Shown: in pieces, positions 44,695 through 53,048 of the stretch
Numbering within the stretch: position 1 is the first letter of the stretch
How the letters are laid out: the number at the start of each line of letters is the position of its first letter
NCBI GenBank assembly: GCA_963738305.1
Contig: CAVTVU010000003.1
Location: 62,001 to 126,000, forward strand
Length of the DNA: 64,000 bases
Direction: 5' to 3'
From: JBBRHQ01 sp963738305
Lineage (GTDB): Bacteria; Actinomycetota; Thermoleophilia; Solirubrobacterales; 70-9
The notes under the pieces: generated by a model
Told to the model about the DNA's origin: nothing
What the model saw: only the letters and a program-made list of their open reading frames with translations
Databases searched by the model: none
Program-made: the position numbers and the translations under genes

Positions 44695-45152
44695 GATCCT
44701 CCGTTTCGGTGGTTGGCCTGCTCGTCCGCGTCAGGGGCGCCGATCGCCCGCTCCAGCTCGATCCGCTCCGACTCGGTCCGCTCGGCCGCATCGCCGGGGA
44801 GGCCGAGCAGGAGCCGGTGGTGGTTGGCGAGCACCTCGAGAGCCGCCTGTCGCTGCTCGGCGCTGAGCCCGACCGCGGGCGGGTCCAGCAGTAGCCGCAC
44901 AGCCTCGCTCAGGTACCCGAGCCAGTCGCGCTCCTCTCCCCGCAGGACGATCTCCTCGACCGCCGAGCGCTCCTGCTCGAGCGCCACGCGGGCCCCGCTC
45001 GCCACGCCGGCCCCGCCCTCCTCGTCGCTGCGCAGCGCGGCGACGATCGGCGGCAGCGCGCGCTCCGGCTCGGGGGTGAGCGAGAGCCAGCCGATCTCGG
45101 CATCGCGATCCCCCCGCCGCCACGGCGGGAGGAGTGATCTTGCGCTCCCCAT
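44691..45152 (-). CDS. Unknown protein encoded before acyl-CoA dehydrogenase
   Basis: This 153-residue protein has no family that I recognise. It is helical and acidic, with an Arg/Asp-rich start, the stretch EERDWLGYLSEAVRLLLDPP and a C-terminal LANHHRLLLGLPGDAAERTE. No signal peptide or membrane span appears. Its TGA overlaps the ATG of the acyl-CoA dehydrogenase, so it is translated with it and probably works in the same pathway, perhaps as a small accessory or chaperone-like subunit. ATG 45152 abuts the divergent promoter region shared with the Rieske oxygenase. Confidence 0.6.
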   Translation of the reverse strand: MGSARSLLPPWRRGDRDAEIGWLSLTPEPERALPPIVAALRSDEEGGAGVASGARVALEQERSAVEEIVLRGEERDWLGYLSEAVRLLLDPPAVGLSAEQRQAALEVLANHHRLLLGLPGDAAERTESERIELERAIGAPDADEQANHRNGGS

Positions 45153-45167
45153 GGACGTATGTTAGCG

Positions 45168-45185
45168 TGACTGATTACAAAGTCA
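45168..45185. promoter_or_regulatory. Candidate operator in the divergent promoter
   Basis: TGACT (45168-45172) and AGTCA (45181-45185) are perfect inverted arms with an 8 bp spacer inside the 66 bp gap between the unknown gene (minus) and the leader/Rieske gene (plus). It would let one repressor control both directions. The TetR-family gene at 46463 is the natural candidate. Short arms limit confidence. Confidence 0.42.
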
Positions 45186-45218
45186 GCGGTCGCTGATTTT
45201 CGGTATCAGGAGGAGAGA

Positions 45219-45278
45219 GTGCCCGAAGCGCGCCCCGTGGCGTGTCCGACTGAGCACAAGATCAGGAGAGATTTCTGA
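45219..45278 (+). CDS. Candidate 19-aa leader peptide ahead of the Rieske oxygenase gene
   Basis: AGGAGG lies 5-6 bases before GTG 45219, an excellent ribosome site. The frame MPEARPVACPTEHKIRRDF ends in TGA at 45276-45278, sharing its last base with the ATG of the Rieske gene (TGATG). This spacing would couple translation of the two. The peptide has no repeats of one amino acid, so classic attenuation is unlikely; simple coupling or ligand sensing is possible. It could be fortuitous. Confidence 0.45.
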   Translation: MPEARPVACPTEHKIRRDF

Positions 45279-46393
45279 TGTCCACCGATTCCCTCGAGAC
45301 CCTCAGCGGAGAAGTTGCCGAGGCCAGGCGCGGCGGCAACGCGGTCGACGGAGGCCACGGGTTCGCCGGAGCCGGGGCGGCCCTGGATGCGCGCCTCTAC
45401 TACGAGCCCGAGGTTGCCTCGCTCGAGCAAGCGGTGATCTTCGAGCGCAGCTGGCAGCTGGCGGGCCACCTCAGCGACCTGCCCGAGCCGGGCTCATACG
45501 TCACGGCGAGCGCCGGCACGCAGTCGGTGATCGTGATCCGCGGCAAGGACGGCGAGCTGCGGGCCTTCCGCAACGTCTGCCGCCACCGCGGCCGACGCCT
45601 GATCGGCGACGCCTCGGGCTGCTCCCGCGCGATCCGCTGCGCCTACCACGGCTGGACCTACGCCCTCGACGGCAAGCTGCTCGGCGCGCCCGAGCTGCGC
45701 AGCTTCCCGGGTGGGATCGACCGCCCGAGCCTCGGCCTGCACGGGGCCAGGGTGGAGGTCATGTGCGGCCTCGTCTTCGTAAACCTCGACCCTGACGCGA
45801 CGCCGCTCGCCGAGCAGCTCGGCGACCTGCCGCAGCGCCTCGAGCCCTACGACATCCCCTCGCTGGTTCGGGCGAGCGGTGGCCGGGACACCACTCAGAA
45901 CGCCAATTGGAAGATCGTCGCCGACAACTACCTCGAGGGCTACCACGTGCCGATCGCCCACCCGGGGCTAATGCGGCTGCTCGATTACGAGCGCTACGTG
46001 CCCGAAATCGCCGAGAACTACGTCTGGTTCGAGGCCCCGATGCGCGCCGAGCCGTCCGAGAACCGCACCGAGCGCCTCTACCAGCGGCTGGTGCGGCCGA
46101 TGGGCAAGCTCACCGAGGCCGACCGGCACGTCTGGCGCTACCTCTTCATCTACCCGAACACCGCGATCGACCTCTACGCGGACCAGGTCGGGTTCTGGCA
46201 GATCAACCCCCACGGCCCGGAGCGAACCCGCGACGCCTTCGCGTTGCTGCGGCCGCGCGAGGAGAGCTGGCGCGACCGGCTGATCCGCCGGCTAAACGAC
46301 CGCGTCAACGACCTCGTCAACGACGAGGACCTGGAGCTGGTCGAGGCGGTCCAGAACGGGCTGAAGACGACCGGCTACCAATGCGGCCCCTGA
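45278..46393 (+). CDS. Rieske [2Fe-2S] aromatic-ring-hydroxylating dioxygenase alpha-subunit family protein
   Basis: The 371-residue frame has the Rieske cluster motif C-R-H-R-G...CAYHGWTYALDGKLL (CxH...CxxH). The mononuclear iron motif is NWKIVADNYLEGYHVPIAHP, with the bridging Asp/Glu and facial His residues. It hydroxylates a substrate with O2 using electrons from an absent reductase. The frame ends GYQCGP at 46393. Related sequence (LNDREAAVGWFASKVRADLA) continues in the next frame to about 46465, so one missing base near 46390 probably truncates it. The start (ATG 45278) is coupled to the leader peptide. Context: ACADs, CoA ligase, amine oxidase and MFS transporter. Confidence 0.88.
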   Translation: MSTDSLETLSGEVAEARRGGNAVDGGHGFAGAGAALDARLYYEPEVASLEQAVIFERSWQLAGHLSDLPEPGSYVTASAGTQSVIVIRGKDGELRAFRNVCRHRGRRLIGDASGCSRAIRCAYHGWTYALDGKLLGAPELRSFPGGIDRPSLGLHGARVEVMCGLVFVNLDPDATPLAEQLGDLPQRLEPYDIPSLVRASGGRDTTQNANWKIVADNYLEGYHVPIAHPGLMRLLDYERYVPEIAENYVWFEAPMRAEPSENRTERLYQRLVRPMGKLTEADRHVWRYLFIYPNTAIDLYADQVGFWQINPHGPERTRDAFALLRPREESWRDRLIRRLNDRVNDLVNDEDLELVEAVQNGLKTTGYQCGP

Positions 46394-46462
46394 ACGACCG
46401 CGAGGCCGCCGTGGGCTGGTTCGCGTCCAAGGTCCGGGCCGACCTCGCCGCCTCCGGGGGGG

Positions 46463-47128
46463 TTGAGCGACCGCCCGATTCACCCGGCCGGAGCGGGCGA
46501 CCCCGGCGCCGCCACGGGGCGGGCGAGTCCGACGCGCCGTGAGCGGATCCTCGCCGCGGCCGTGGCGCGGATCGCGAGCGAGGGCATCGATGACGTCCGC
46601 ATCGCGAGGATCGCGGTCGACGCCGGCGTCTCACCGGCGCTTGTCCACTACCACTTCGACTCCCGCGAGATCCTGCTGGCCGAGGCGCTCACCTACTCGT
46701 ATCACCGCATCGGCAACGTCAGGATCCCCGAGCGCTCGTCGCAGGAGCTGTCGACCGAGGAGCGGATGCGGCGCATGCTCGACAACTACCTGCCGCTGCC
46801 CGGCGAGCAGCGCCAGGACTGGATGCTCTGGGTCGAGCTGTGGCTGCGGGCGATCCGCCGTCCCGAGCTGGCGCCGACCTCGGCCCGGCTCTATGCCGAC
46901 ATGCACGAGTGGGTCCGCGAGGCGATCGCCGCGGACGCGATCGCCGCCGGCCGGGACCCGGACGAGTTCGCCGACCTCTTGCTGGCGCTGATCGACGGTT
47001 GCGGCGTGCGCGCGATGACCGGGGACCCGGGAATGGACCTGGAGCGAATGCGCGATCTGATCTGGTCGTTCATCGCGACTGAGCTCGGCTACGACCCCGA
47101 TCCGGCGCTCGAGGCCACGGTCGCCTGA
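46463..47128 (+). CDS. TetR family regulator of the Rieske/ACAD cluster
   Basis: The 221-residue protein has a TetR DNA-binding domain (RRERILAAAVARIASEGIDD then VRIARIAVDAGVSPALVHYH) and the usual all-helical C-domain. TTG 46463 is used because it follows a G-run/ribosome-like region and overlaps the probable true end of the Rieske gene. Its place inside the catabolic cluster suggests control of the divergent promoter at 45153-45277, with a pathway CoA-thioester or acid as ligand, as in BetI/FadR-like TetR proteins. The effector is unknown. A further intergenic gap of 43 bp precedes the amine oxidase gene. Confidence 0.86.
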   Translation: MSDRPIHPAGAGDPGAATGRASPTRRERILAAAVARIASEGIDDVRIARIAVDAGVSPALVHYHFDSREILLAEALTYSYHRIGNVRIPERSSQELSTEERMRRMLDNYLPLPGEQRQDWMLWVELWLRAIRRPELAPTSARLYADMHEWVREAIAADAIAAGRDPDEFADLLLALIDGCGVRAMTGDPGMDLERMRDLIWSFIATELGYDPDPALEATVA

Positions 47129-47171
47129 CCATGACCACCGAGACCCTGACTCCGGACGCCGAGGTTGCCGG

Positions 47172-48479
47172 ATGAGCCGCGCTGTCGACGTGATCGTTGT
47201 CGGAGCCGGCCTCGCCGGGCTGACCGCGGCCCGCGAGCTGGCCGGCTCGGGCCTCGACGTGATGGTCCTCGAGGCCCGGGAGCGGATCGGCGGCCGTACC
47301 TGGACCAAGGCCGACGCCCTTCCCGGGATAACGCTCGACTTGGGCGCCCAGTCGGTGGACTCCCGCCAGCCGCTGATCAGCGCCGAGGTCGTCCGCTACG
47401 GCCTCGTCAAGGGCGACGAGTTCCCCTTCGAGCCGCCCAACGTCTGGCTGATCGGCGGCGAGCGACTGGGCCCGGGCCTGCCGGTGCCGGTCGGAGAGCT
47501 GGCCGACCTCGAGCGGCTGTTGGCCGAGGTCCACAACGCCGGCGCCCGCGTGGACGCCGACGCGCCGAGTGCCGAGCTGGACCTCGCGGACCTCGACATC
47601 CCGATCACCGAGTGGGTCGAGGGCCTCGGGCTCGCCCCCACGGCCACGGAGCTGGGCTCGGTCTTCGGCAGCTCGCTGATGTCCGGCGAGGCCGCGGAGT
47701 CGTCGATGCTGCTGATGGCGCGCCATCTTGCGGCCGCCGCCGGGCTCTGGTCCTTCCTCAGCGTCGACTACGCCGGCGTCGAGGGCGGCACCAGTGCGAT
47801 CGCCGAGGCGATCGCGGGTGACGTCGAAGCCGAGGTCAGCCTCGGCACCGAGGTCGAAGCGATCGAGCACGACGGCGACGGGGCCGTCATCCACGCGGAC
47901 GGCGACCCCATCCGGGCGAGAGCGGCGATCCTCACCGTGCCGCTGAACGCCCTGCGGCGGATCGAGCTGCGGCCCGGTCTCTCTTCCGAGGCCATGGCCG
48001 GGATCGAGGCCGGAAGCGCCAACCTCGGCGCCAAGTACTGGGCGTTGGCGAAGGACGCGCCCGACGACTTCCACGCTCTCGGCGAGGCGCCGGGGATCGA
48101 CGTCGCCTCGGCCTGGAAGCGGGTGCCGGAGGGCGTGCTGATCGTCGGCTTCGGCCGTGACGCGTCGAGCCTCGACGGGGACGACACCGGCGCGGTCGAG
48201 GCCTCCCTGCGCCACTACCTGCCGGACCTCGAGCTGACCGCTTCGACCTGGCACAACTGGGCGGCCGATCCCTACGCGGGAGGCACCTGGGGCGGCTGGC
48301 GCCCGGGCTGGGCCACCACCGGCCTGCCGGAGCTTCTGGCCTCCGAAGCGCCGCTGATCTTCGCCGGGTCCGAGACGGCGCAGCGCTGGCCGGGCTTCAT
48401 GGACGGAGCGGTCGAGAGTGGCATCCGCTCCTCGCGGCAATTGCTGGAATCGCTCGAGCCGGCGGCCGGGGCCAGATAG
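47172..48479 (+). CDS. Flavin monoamine oxidase-like protein
   Basis: The 435-residue protein opens with the FAD dinucleotide motif VIVVGAGLAGLTAARELAGS and the R-x-G-G-R motif VLEARERIGGRTWTKADALP. The C-terminal FAD site is LIFAGSETAQRWPGFMDGAV. This is the amine oxidase superfamily (MAO, polyamine oxidase, some phytoene desaturase relatives). It probably oxidises an amine or a C-H/C-N bond on the pathway substrate. No covalent cysteine motif is evident. Start ATG 47172. Its stop is shared with the following CoA ligase start (TAGTG), a strong coupling. Confidence 0.86.
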   Translation: MSRAVDVIVVGAGLAGLTAARELAGSGLDVMVLEARERIGGRTWTKADALPGITLDLGAQSVDSRQPLISAEVVRYGLVKGDEFPFEPPNVWLIGGERLGPGLPVPVGELADLERLLAEVHNAGARVDADAPSAELDLADLDIPITEWVEGLGLAPTATELGSVFGSSLMSGEAAESSMLLMARHLAAAAGLWSFLSVDYAGVEGGTSAIAEAIAGDVEAEVSLGTEVEAIEHDGDGAVIHADGDPIRARAAILTVPLNALRRIELRPGLSSEAMAGIEAGSANLGAKYWALAKDAPDDFHALGEAPGIDVASAWKRVPEGVLIVGFGRDASSLDGDDTGAVEASLRHYLPDLELTASTWHNWAADPYAGGTWGGWRPGWATTGLPELLASEAPLIFAGSETAQRWPGFMDGAVESGIRSSRQLLESLEPAAGAR

Positions 48480-50563
48480 TGGAAACCGCCGCCGCGAAGT
48501 CCCCCCGGCGGGAGCTGGGGAGCCTCTACGAGCCGCGCTCGATTGCGGTGGTCGGCGCCTCCGCCGACCCGATGAAGTGGGGGCACTGGATGGCCCGCGA
48601 CGCGCTCGACGGCTCCGGGCGGCGCAGGGTGCACCTGGTCAACGCGCGGGGAGGCGAGATCCTCGGCCAGCGGGCCTACCCGTCGGTGCGCGAGCTGCCG
48701 GAGAGTCCCGACCTGGTCGTGCTGACGATCCCCGAGAGCCGCTTCGAGGAAGCGGTGGACGACTCGCTCGAGGCGGGGGCGAGGGCGCTGCTGGCGATCA
48801 CTGCCGGTCTCGGCGAGGGCGGCGAGGAGGGCCGCGCCCGCGAGCGGGCGGTCGTGGAGCGGGTGCGCGAGGCCGGGGCGGTGATGCTCGGGCCCAACTG
48901 CGGTGGCCTCGCCGACACCGGCGCCGAGCTTCGCCTCGGGGTCGGCGGCCTCACCCCGGGGCCGATCGGGCTGATCGCGCAGAGCGGCAACGTCGCCGCG
49001 GAGCTGGCCCTGCTCGCCGCCGAGGCGGGCCTCGGCTTCACCCGGGTCGCCTCGATCGGGAATCAGGCCGACCTCGAGGTCGCCGAGCTGGTGGCCGACC
49101 TCGGCCGCCACAGCGCGACCGAGGTGATCGCGCTCTACGTCGAGGACTTCCGGGGCGGGCGGGCGCTCGCGGAGGCGATCGTCGAGTCGGGCAAGCCGGT
49201 GATCCTGCTCGCCGCGGGCGCCAGCGACGCCGGCGCCCGCGCCGCGGCCTCGCACACCGGGGCGATGGTCAGCGAAGGGGCGGCGGTGGACGCAGCGTGC
49301 CGCGAGGCCGGGGCGATCCGCGTGTCCGCGCTGGCCGAGACGATCGAGGTGACCAAGGTCCTCATGCACCGCAACCGCCCCTCGGGAGCGCGCGTCGCGA
49401 TCGTCACCGACGGAGGCGGGCACGGGGTGATCGCGGCTGATCTCGCGACGGCCGCCGGGCTGGAGCTGCCGCGGCTCAGCGAGGAGCTCCAGCGGCGGAT
49501 CGTCGAGCAGCTCCCCGGGCGGCCGGTGGCCGAGAACCCGATCGACCTCGCCGGTGCCGGCGAGCAGGACCTCGACAGCTACGCGAGGGTGATCGAGGAG
49601 TTGGGCGCCTCCGAGGAGGTCGACTCGGTCCTCCTCACCGGCTACTTCGGCGGCTACAGCGTGGACGCCGGAGAGGCGGCGAACGCGGGGGAGCATGAGG
49701 CCGAGGTCGCCAGGCGGATGGCCGGCGCCGCGGGGAGGAGCGGCACCCCGCTGCTGGCCCAGACGATGTTCTGGAGCTCCGGCCCGGCCCTTGCCCTGCG
49801 CGATTCCGGTGTGCCGATCTTCGCGCGGGTCGAGGACGCGATCGGCTCGCTCGGCAGTGTCGTCAGGGCTGCCGAGGCGAGGCCCGGCGCGATCCTGCCG
49901 CTGCCGCCGCCCGGACCGGAGATCCTCGGCGACGGCTACTGGGTGGCGCGCGAGGCGCTGGCCGGCGCCGGTGTGCCGCTCTCGAGCGCGCGGCGGGTCG
50001 CCGATCGCGACGAGGCGCTGGCCGCGGCGGCCGAGCTCGGCTATCCGGTGGCGCTGAAGGCGACCGACATCCTGCACAAGTCCGACCTCGGCGGTGTGGC
50101 CCTGGGCCTCGCCGACGCCGACGCGGTCGGCCGGGCCTTCGACTCGATGGCCCACCTGGAGAGCCGCTCGTATGCGGTGGAGCTGATGGGCCCGCTGTCG
50201 GAGGGCGTCGAGCTGCTGCTCGGAAGCCGCCGCGACCTGCGCTTCGGACCGGTCGTCGCGATCGGCCTCGGAGGCATCTACACGGAGCTGCTCGACGACT
50301 TCGCGATCGGCCTGGCGCCGATGGGCGCGGAGCAGGCCGAGCGCCTGTTGCGATCGCTCCGCGGCGCACCCCTGCTGCTGGGCGCCCGCGGCCGGCCGCC
50401 GCTCGACATCGGCGCGGCGGCCCGCGCCGCGGCCGCGCTGTCGAGCCTGGCCGCGGCCCATCCCGAGCTATCCGAGATCGAGGTCAATCCACTGCTCGTG
50501 CTCGAGCAGGGAGTGATCGGGCTCGACGCGCGGATCGTCCGCGCCGAGCCGCCGACCTCCTGA
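48479..50563 (+). CDS. Acetate/acyl-CoA ligase (NDP-forming), fused alpha-beta form
   Basis: A 694-residue single-chain enzyme. The N-terminal CoA-binding domain has SIAVVGASADPMKWGHWMAR. The succinyl-CoA-synthetase-like domain carries the phosphohistidine motif AASHTGAMVSEGAAV (about residue 260). A C-terminal ATP-grasp domain (residues about 470-690) has GYPVALKATDILHKSDLGGV and ends EIEVNPLLVLEQG. It makes an acyl-CoA from acid, CoA and ATP with ADP release, or the reverse. GTG 48479 shares one base with the amine oxidase stop. Here it likely activates the pathway acid before the acyl-CoA dehydrogenases. Its acid is unknown. Confidence 0.92.
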   Translation: METAAAKSPRRELGSLYEPRSIAVVGASADPMKWGHWMARDALDGSGRRRVHLVNARGGEILGQRAYPSVRELPESPDLVVLTIPESRFEEAVDDSLEAGARALLAITAGLGEGGEEGRARERAVVERVREAGAVMLGPNCGGLADTGAELRLGVGGLTPGPIGLIAQSGNVAAELALLAAEAGLGFTRVASIGNQADLEVAELVADLGRHSATEVIALYVEDFRGGRALAEAIVESGKPVILLAAGASDAGARAAASHTGAMVSEGAAVDAACREAGAIRVSALAETIEVTKVLMHRNRPSGARVAIVTDGGGHGVIAADLATAAGLELPRLSEELQRRIVEQLPGRPVAENPIDLAGAGEQDLDSYARVIEELGASEEVDSVLLTGYFGGYSVDAGEAANAGEHEAEVARRMAGAAGRSGTPLLAQTMFWSSGPALALRDSGVPIFARVEDAIGSLGSVVRAAEARPGAILPLPPPGPEILGDGYWVAREALAGAGVPLSSARRVADRDEALAAAAELGYPVALKATDILHKSDLGGVALGLADADAVGRAFDSMAHLESRSYAVELMGPLSEGVELLLGSRRDLRFGPVVAIGLGGIYTELLDDFAIGLAPMGAEQAERLLRSLRGAPLLLGARGRPPLDIGAAARAAAALSSLAAAHPELSEIEVNPLLVLEQGVIGLDARIVRAEPPTS

Positions 50564-50606
50564 ATCGCTTCCAACACCAACCACGAGCCAAGCCAAGGAG
50601 CAGCGA

Positions 50607-51803
50607 ATGGACTTCAACCTGACCGACGAGCAGCGGGAGCTGCGGGAGAGGGCGGCGTCGCTGGCCGCCGAGATCATCGCCTACGAGGAGGACTGCGAGC
50701 GCGACCGCGGGCTGAGCCCGGAGGCGCTCTCCGAGATCTCGGCGATGACGGTCGGGCACGGCCTGAACGCGATCAATATGCCGTCGGAGTGGGGCGGGGC
50801 GGGGCTGGGGATCTTCGACCAGGTGATCGTCCAGGAGCAGCTCGGCCAGATCACCAACGCGCTCTGGGACGCCGTCTGGCGCCCCGCCAACGCGCTGCGC
50901 GCCTGCGACCCCGAGCAGCGGGCTCGCTGGCTGGAGCCGGCGATCCGCGGCGAGCGCCGCGACTGCGTCGCGGTGACCGAGGCCGAGGCCGGCTCGGATC
51001 CCACCGCCCTTGCCAGCGTCGCCGAGCGCGACGGGGCGGATTTCCTGCTGAGCGGGGAGAAGTGGTTCGTCACGGTCGGCGACGTGGCCGACTTCCTGAT
51101 CGTCCTCGCCAGGGTGATGCCGGAGGACGAGCCGACCATGTTCCTGGTCGACAAGGACCTGCCGGGGGTCGCAGTCAAGCGGACCCCCGCCTACATGCAC
51201 ACCTTCGTCTTCGAGCATCCGGAGTTCGTCTTCGACCGGGTCCGGCTTGGGCAGGAGACCGTGCTCGGTGAGATCGGGCAGGGCTACGAGCTGACCCGCG
51301 ACTGGTTCGTCGAGGAGCGGCTGATGATCGCCGCCCGCGCGACCGGCGCCGCCGAGCGGGCGCTGCGGCTCGCCTCCGAGTGGGCCGACGGACGGGTGCA
51401 GGGCGGCAAGCCGATCGCCGAGCACCAGCTGATCGCGGCGATGATCGCCGACAGCGCCACCGAGATCGCGCTCAACCGGGCCCTCGTCTACCAGATCGCC
51501 TGGGAGGCGGACGCCGGGCTTCCCCGCAAGCTCCTGCACGCCAAGGCTGCGATGACCAAGCTCGCCGCCTCCGAGGCGGCCGGCCGGGTGATCGACCGCG
51601 CCGTGCAGATCTTCGGGGGCCGCGGCTACATGCGCGAGAACCCGGTCGAGCGCCTCTACCGCGACATCCGGGTCGACCGCATCTGGGAGGGGACCTCGGA
51701 GATCCAGCGGCTGGTGATCGCCAACGAGGCCCGCAAGCGCGGGCTCGACGACCTGCTCGGCGTCGGGGCCACGGTGGCGCGCGCGGAGGCCGAAATCGCC
51801 TGA
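50607..51803 (+). CDS. Acyl-CoA dehydrogenase
   Basis: A 398-residue ACAD. It opens FNLTDEQRELRERAASLAAE and has VAVTEAEAGSDPTALASVAE, then FLLSGEKWFVTVGDVADFLI, followed by AVQIFGGRGYMRENPVERLY and VDRIWEGTSEIQRLVIANEA. Start is ATG 50607 after AAGGAG. It lies in the Rieske cluster, and its stop and the next MFS start share a base (TGATG). It is similar in layout to the ACAD at 43501 but not nearly identical. Whether the two form a heteromer, as in actinobacterial steroid degradation, or act on successive intermediates is unknown. Confidence 0.93.
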   Translation: MDFNLTDEQRELRERAASLAAEIIAYEEDCERDRGLSPEALSEISAMTVGHGLNAINMPSEWGGAGLGIFDQVIVQEQLGQITNALWDAVWRPANALRACDPEQRARWLEPAIRGERRDCVAVTEAEAGSDPTALASVAERDGADFLLSGEKWFVTVGDVADFLIVLARVMPEDEPTMFLVDKDLPGVAVKRTPAYMHTFVFEHPEFVFDRVRLGQETVLGEIGQGYELTRDWFVEERLMIAARATGAAERALRLASEWADGRVQGGKPIAEHQLIAAMIADSATEIALNRALVYQIAWEADAGLPRKLLHAKAAMTKLAASEAAGRVIDRAVQIFGGRGYMRENPVERLYRDIRVDRIWEGTSEIQRLVIANEARKRGLDDLLGVGATVARAEAEIA

Positions 51804-53038
51804 TGCCGAGGACCCCCACCGGTCGAGTGGACGAAATCCACTCCCCATCTGCTGATTTCGGCCACTCGACGACAGGGCGGGGGGTCGACCGGCGCCTCTT
51901 CGGCCTGGTCGGGGCGATGGTCCTGGTCGAGACGATGTTCTACTCGGTGCTGGCGCCGCTGCTCCCGTACTACGTCGAGCACCTCGGGCTGACCAAGGCG
52001 GGGGCCGGGACCCTCTCCGCCTTCTACGCCTTCGGCGCGATCGCCTTTGCTGTGCCGGCGGGATTCCTGGTCGCCCGCATCGGCGCGCGTCCGACCTTGC
52101 TCACCGGAGTCTGCCTGCTGGTGGCATCCTCGGTGACGTTCGGCTTCGCCCACGACCTCGTCGTCCTCGACGCCGCCCGCTTCGTGCAGGGCGCTGGCGG
52201 CTCCTGCCTTTGGGCCGCCGGGCTCAGCTGGCTCATCTTCACCACACCCGAGGGCAGGCGCGCCACAGTGATCGGTGCTGCCGTCGGGATCGGCATCGGC
52301 GGTGCCCTGCTCGGCCCGGTCCTGGGAGGCGCCGCAACCCTGACCAGCCCCGAGCTGGTCTTCACCGCGACCGGGGCGCTGATCGGTGCCCTCGGGCTGC
52401 TGGCCCTGCTGATGCCGGCCCCACCCCGGGGGCGCCCCGACACGGTCGCCGATCTGCTCACCGCGGCCAGGGAGGAGCCGCGGCTCCGGGCGGGCATCCT
52501 CTTCACCTTCCTGCCGTCGATCCTGTTCGGCGTCGTCGAGGTGCTGGCGCCGCTCCGCCTCAGCGTTCTCGGGGCGAGCACCGCGGCGATCGCGCTGATC
52601 TTTCTCATCTGCACCGTCGCCGAGGCGGTGATGAGCCCGCTGGTCGGCCAGCTCGCCGACCGCCGCGGAGCCTTCCCGGTGGCGCGCCTCGGGCTGGCGG
52701 CCTGCGCCGTGATGGCCGTCCTGCTGCCGCTCCCCGGCTCGCTGGTGCCCTACGGGCTCGCCCTGCTCGCGGCTTGCGTGGCCTTCGGCTGGCCCTGGGT
52801 CCCGGCGAGCGCGATGCTCTCGGCCGGCGCCGCCTACTACGAGCTGGGGCAGGGGGTCGCCTTCGGCCTCTGGAACCTCGCCTGGGGCGGTGGCCAGGCG
52901 ATCGGCTCGGCCGGGGGAGCGGGGATCGCCGAGGCGAGCAGTGACGCGGTCCCCTACCTGCTGCTCGGGGGGGTCTGCGCGCTGACCCTCGCCGTGGGCG
53001 CGATCCGCGCCCCGCGACCGGGGGCGCTCGGTAGGTAA
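51803..53038 (+). CDS. MFS transporter of the Rieske/ACAD cluster
   Basis: A 411-residue protein with 12 hydrophobic spans, MFS motif A (GFLVARIGARPTLLTG), the span-4 region RFVQGAGGSCLWAAGLSWLI and a second-half motif (VGQLADRRGAFPVARLG). It is likely the uptake system for the cluster's substrate. ATG 51803 overlaps the ACAD stop. The first 28 residues are encoded by a 17 bp-stem hairpin and look unconserved, so the true N-terminus could start later. Substrate unknown; direction (import or export) is inferred from the catabolic setting. Confidence 0.87.
   Translation: MPRTPTGRVDEIHSPSADFGHSTTGRGVDRRLFGLVGAMVLVETMFYSVLAPLLPYYVEHLGLTKAGAGTLSAFYAFGAIAFAVPAGFLVARIGARPTLLTGVCLLVASSVTFGFAHDLVVLDAARFVQGAGGSCLWAAGLSWLIFTTPEGRRATVIGAAVGIGIGGALLGPVLGGAATLTSPELVFTATGALIGALGLLALLMPAPPRGRPDTVADLLTAAREEPRLRAGILFTFLPSILFGVVEVLAPLRLSVLGASTAAIALIFLICTVAEAVMSPLVGQLADRRGAFPVARLGLAACAVMAVLLPLPGSLVPYGLALLAACVAFGWPWVPASAMLSAGAAYYELGQGVAFGLWNLAWGGGQAIGSAGGAGIAEASSDAVPYLLLGGVCALTLAVGAIRAPRPGALGR
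51822..51870. promoter_or_regulatory. Long hairpin at the start of the MFS gene
   Basis: GTCGAGTGGACGAAATC (51822-51838) pairs with GATTTCGGCCACTCGAC (51854-51870) with one mismatch, loop 15 bases. It lies 17 bp inside the annotated coding region. It could attenuate transcription between the ACAD and transporter genes or be an inter-gene element absorbed into the frame. Confidence 0.6.
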
Positions 53039-53048
53039 TCTGCGACGC

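Noticed and set aside
48272..50461. 729-residue antisense frame opposite the CoA ligase
   Set aside because: High-GC third-position bias opens frames opposite real genes; the plus-strand protein has full domain support and the antisense one has none.
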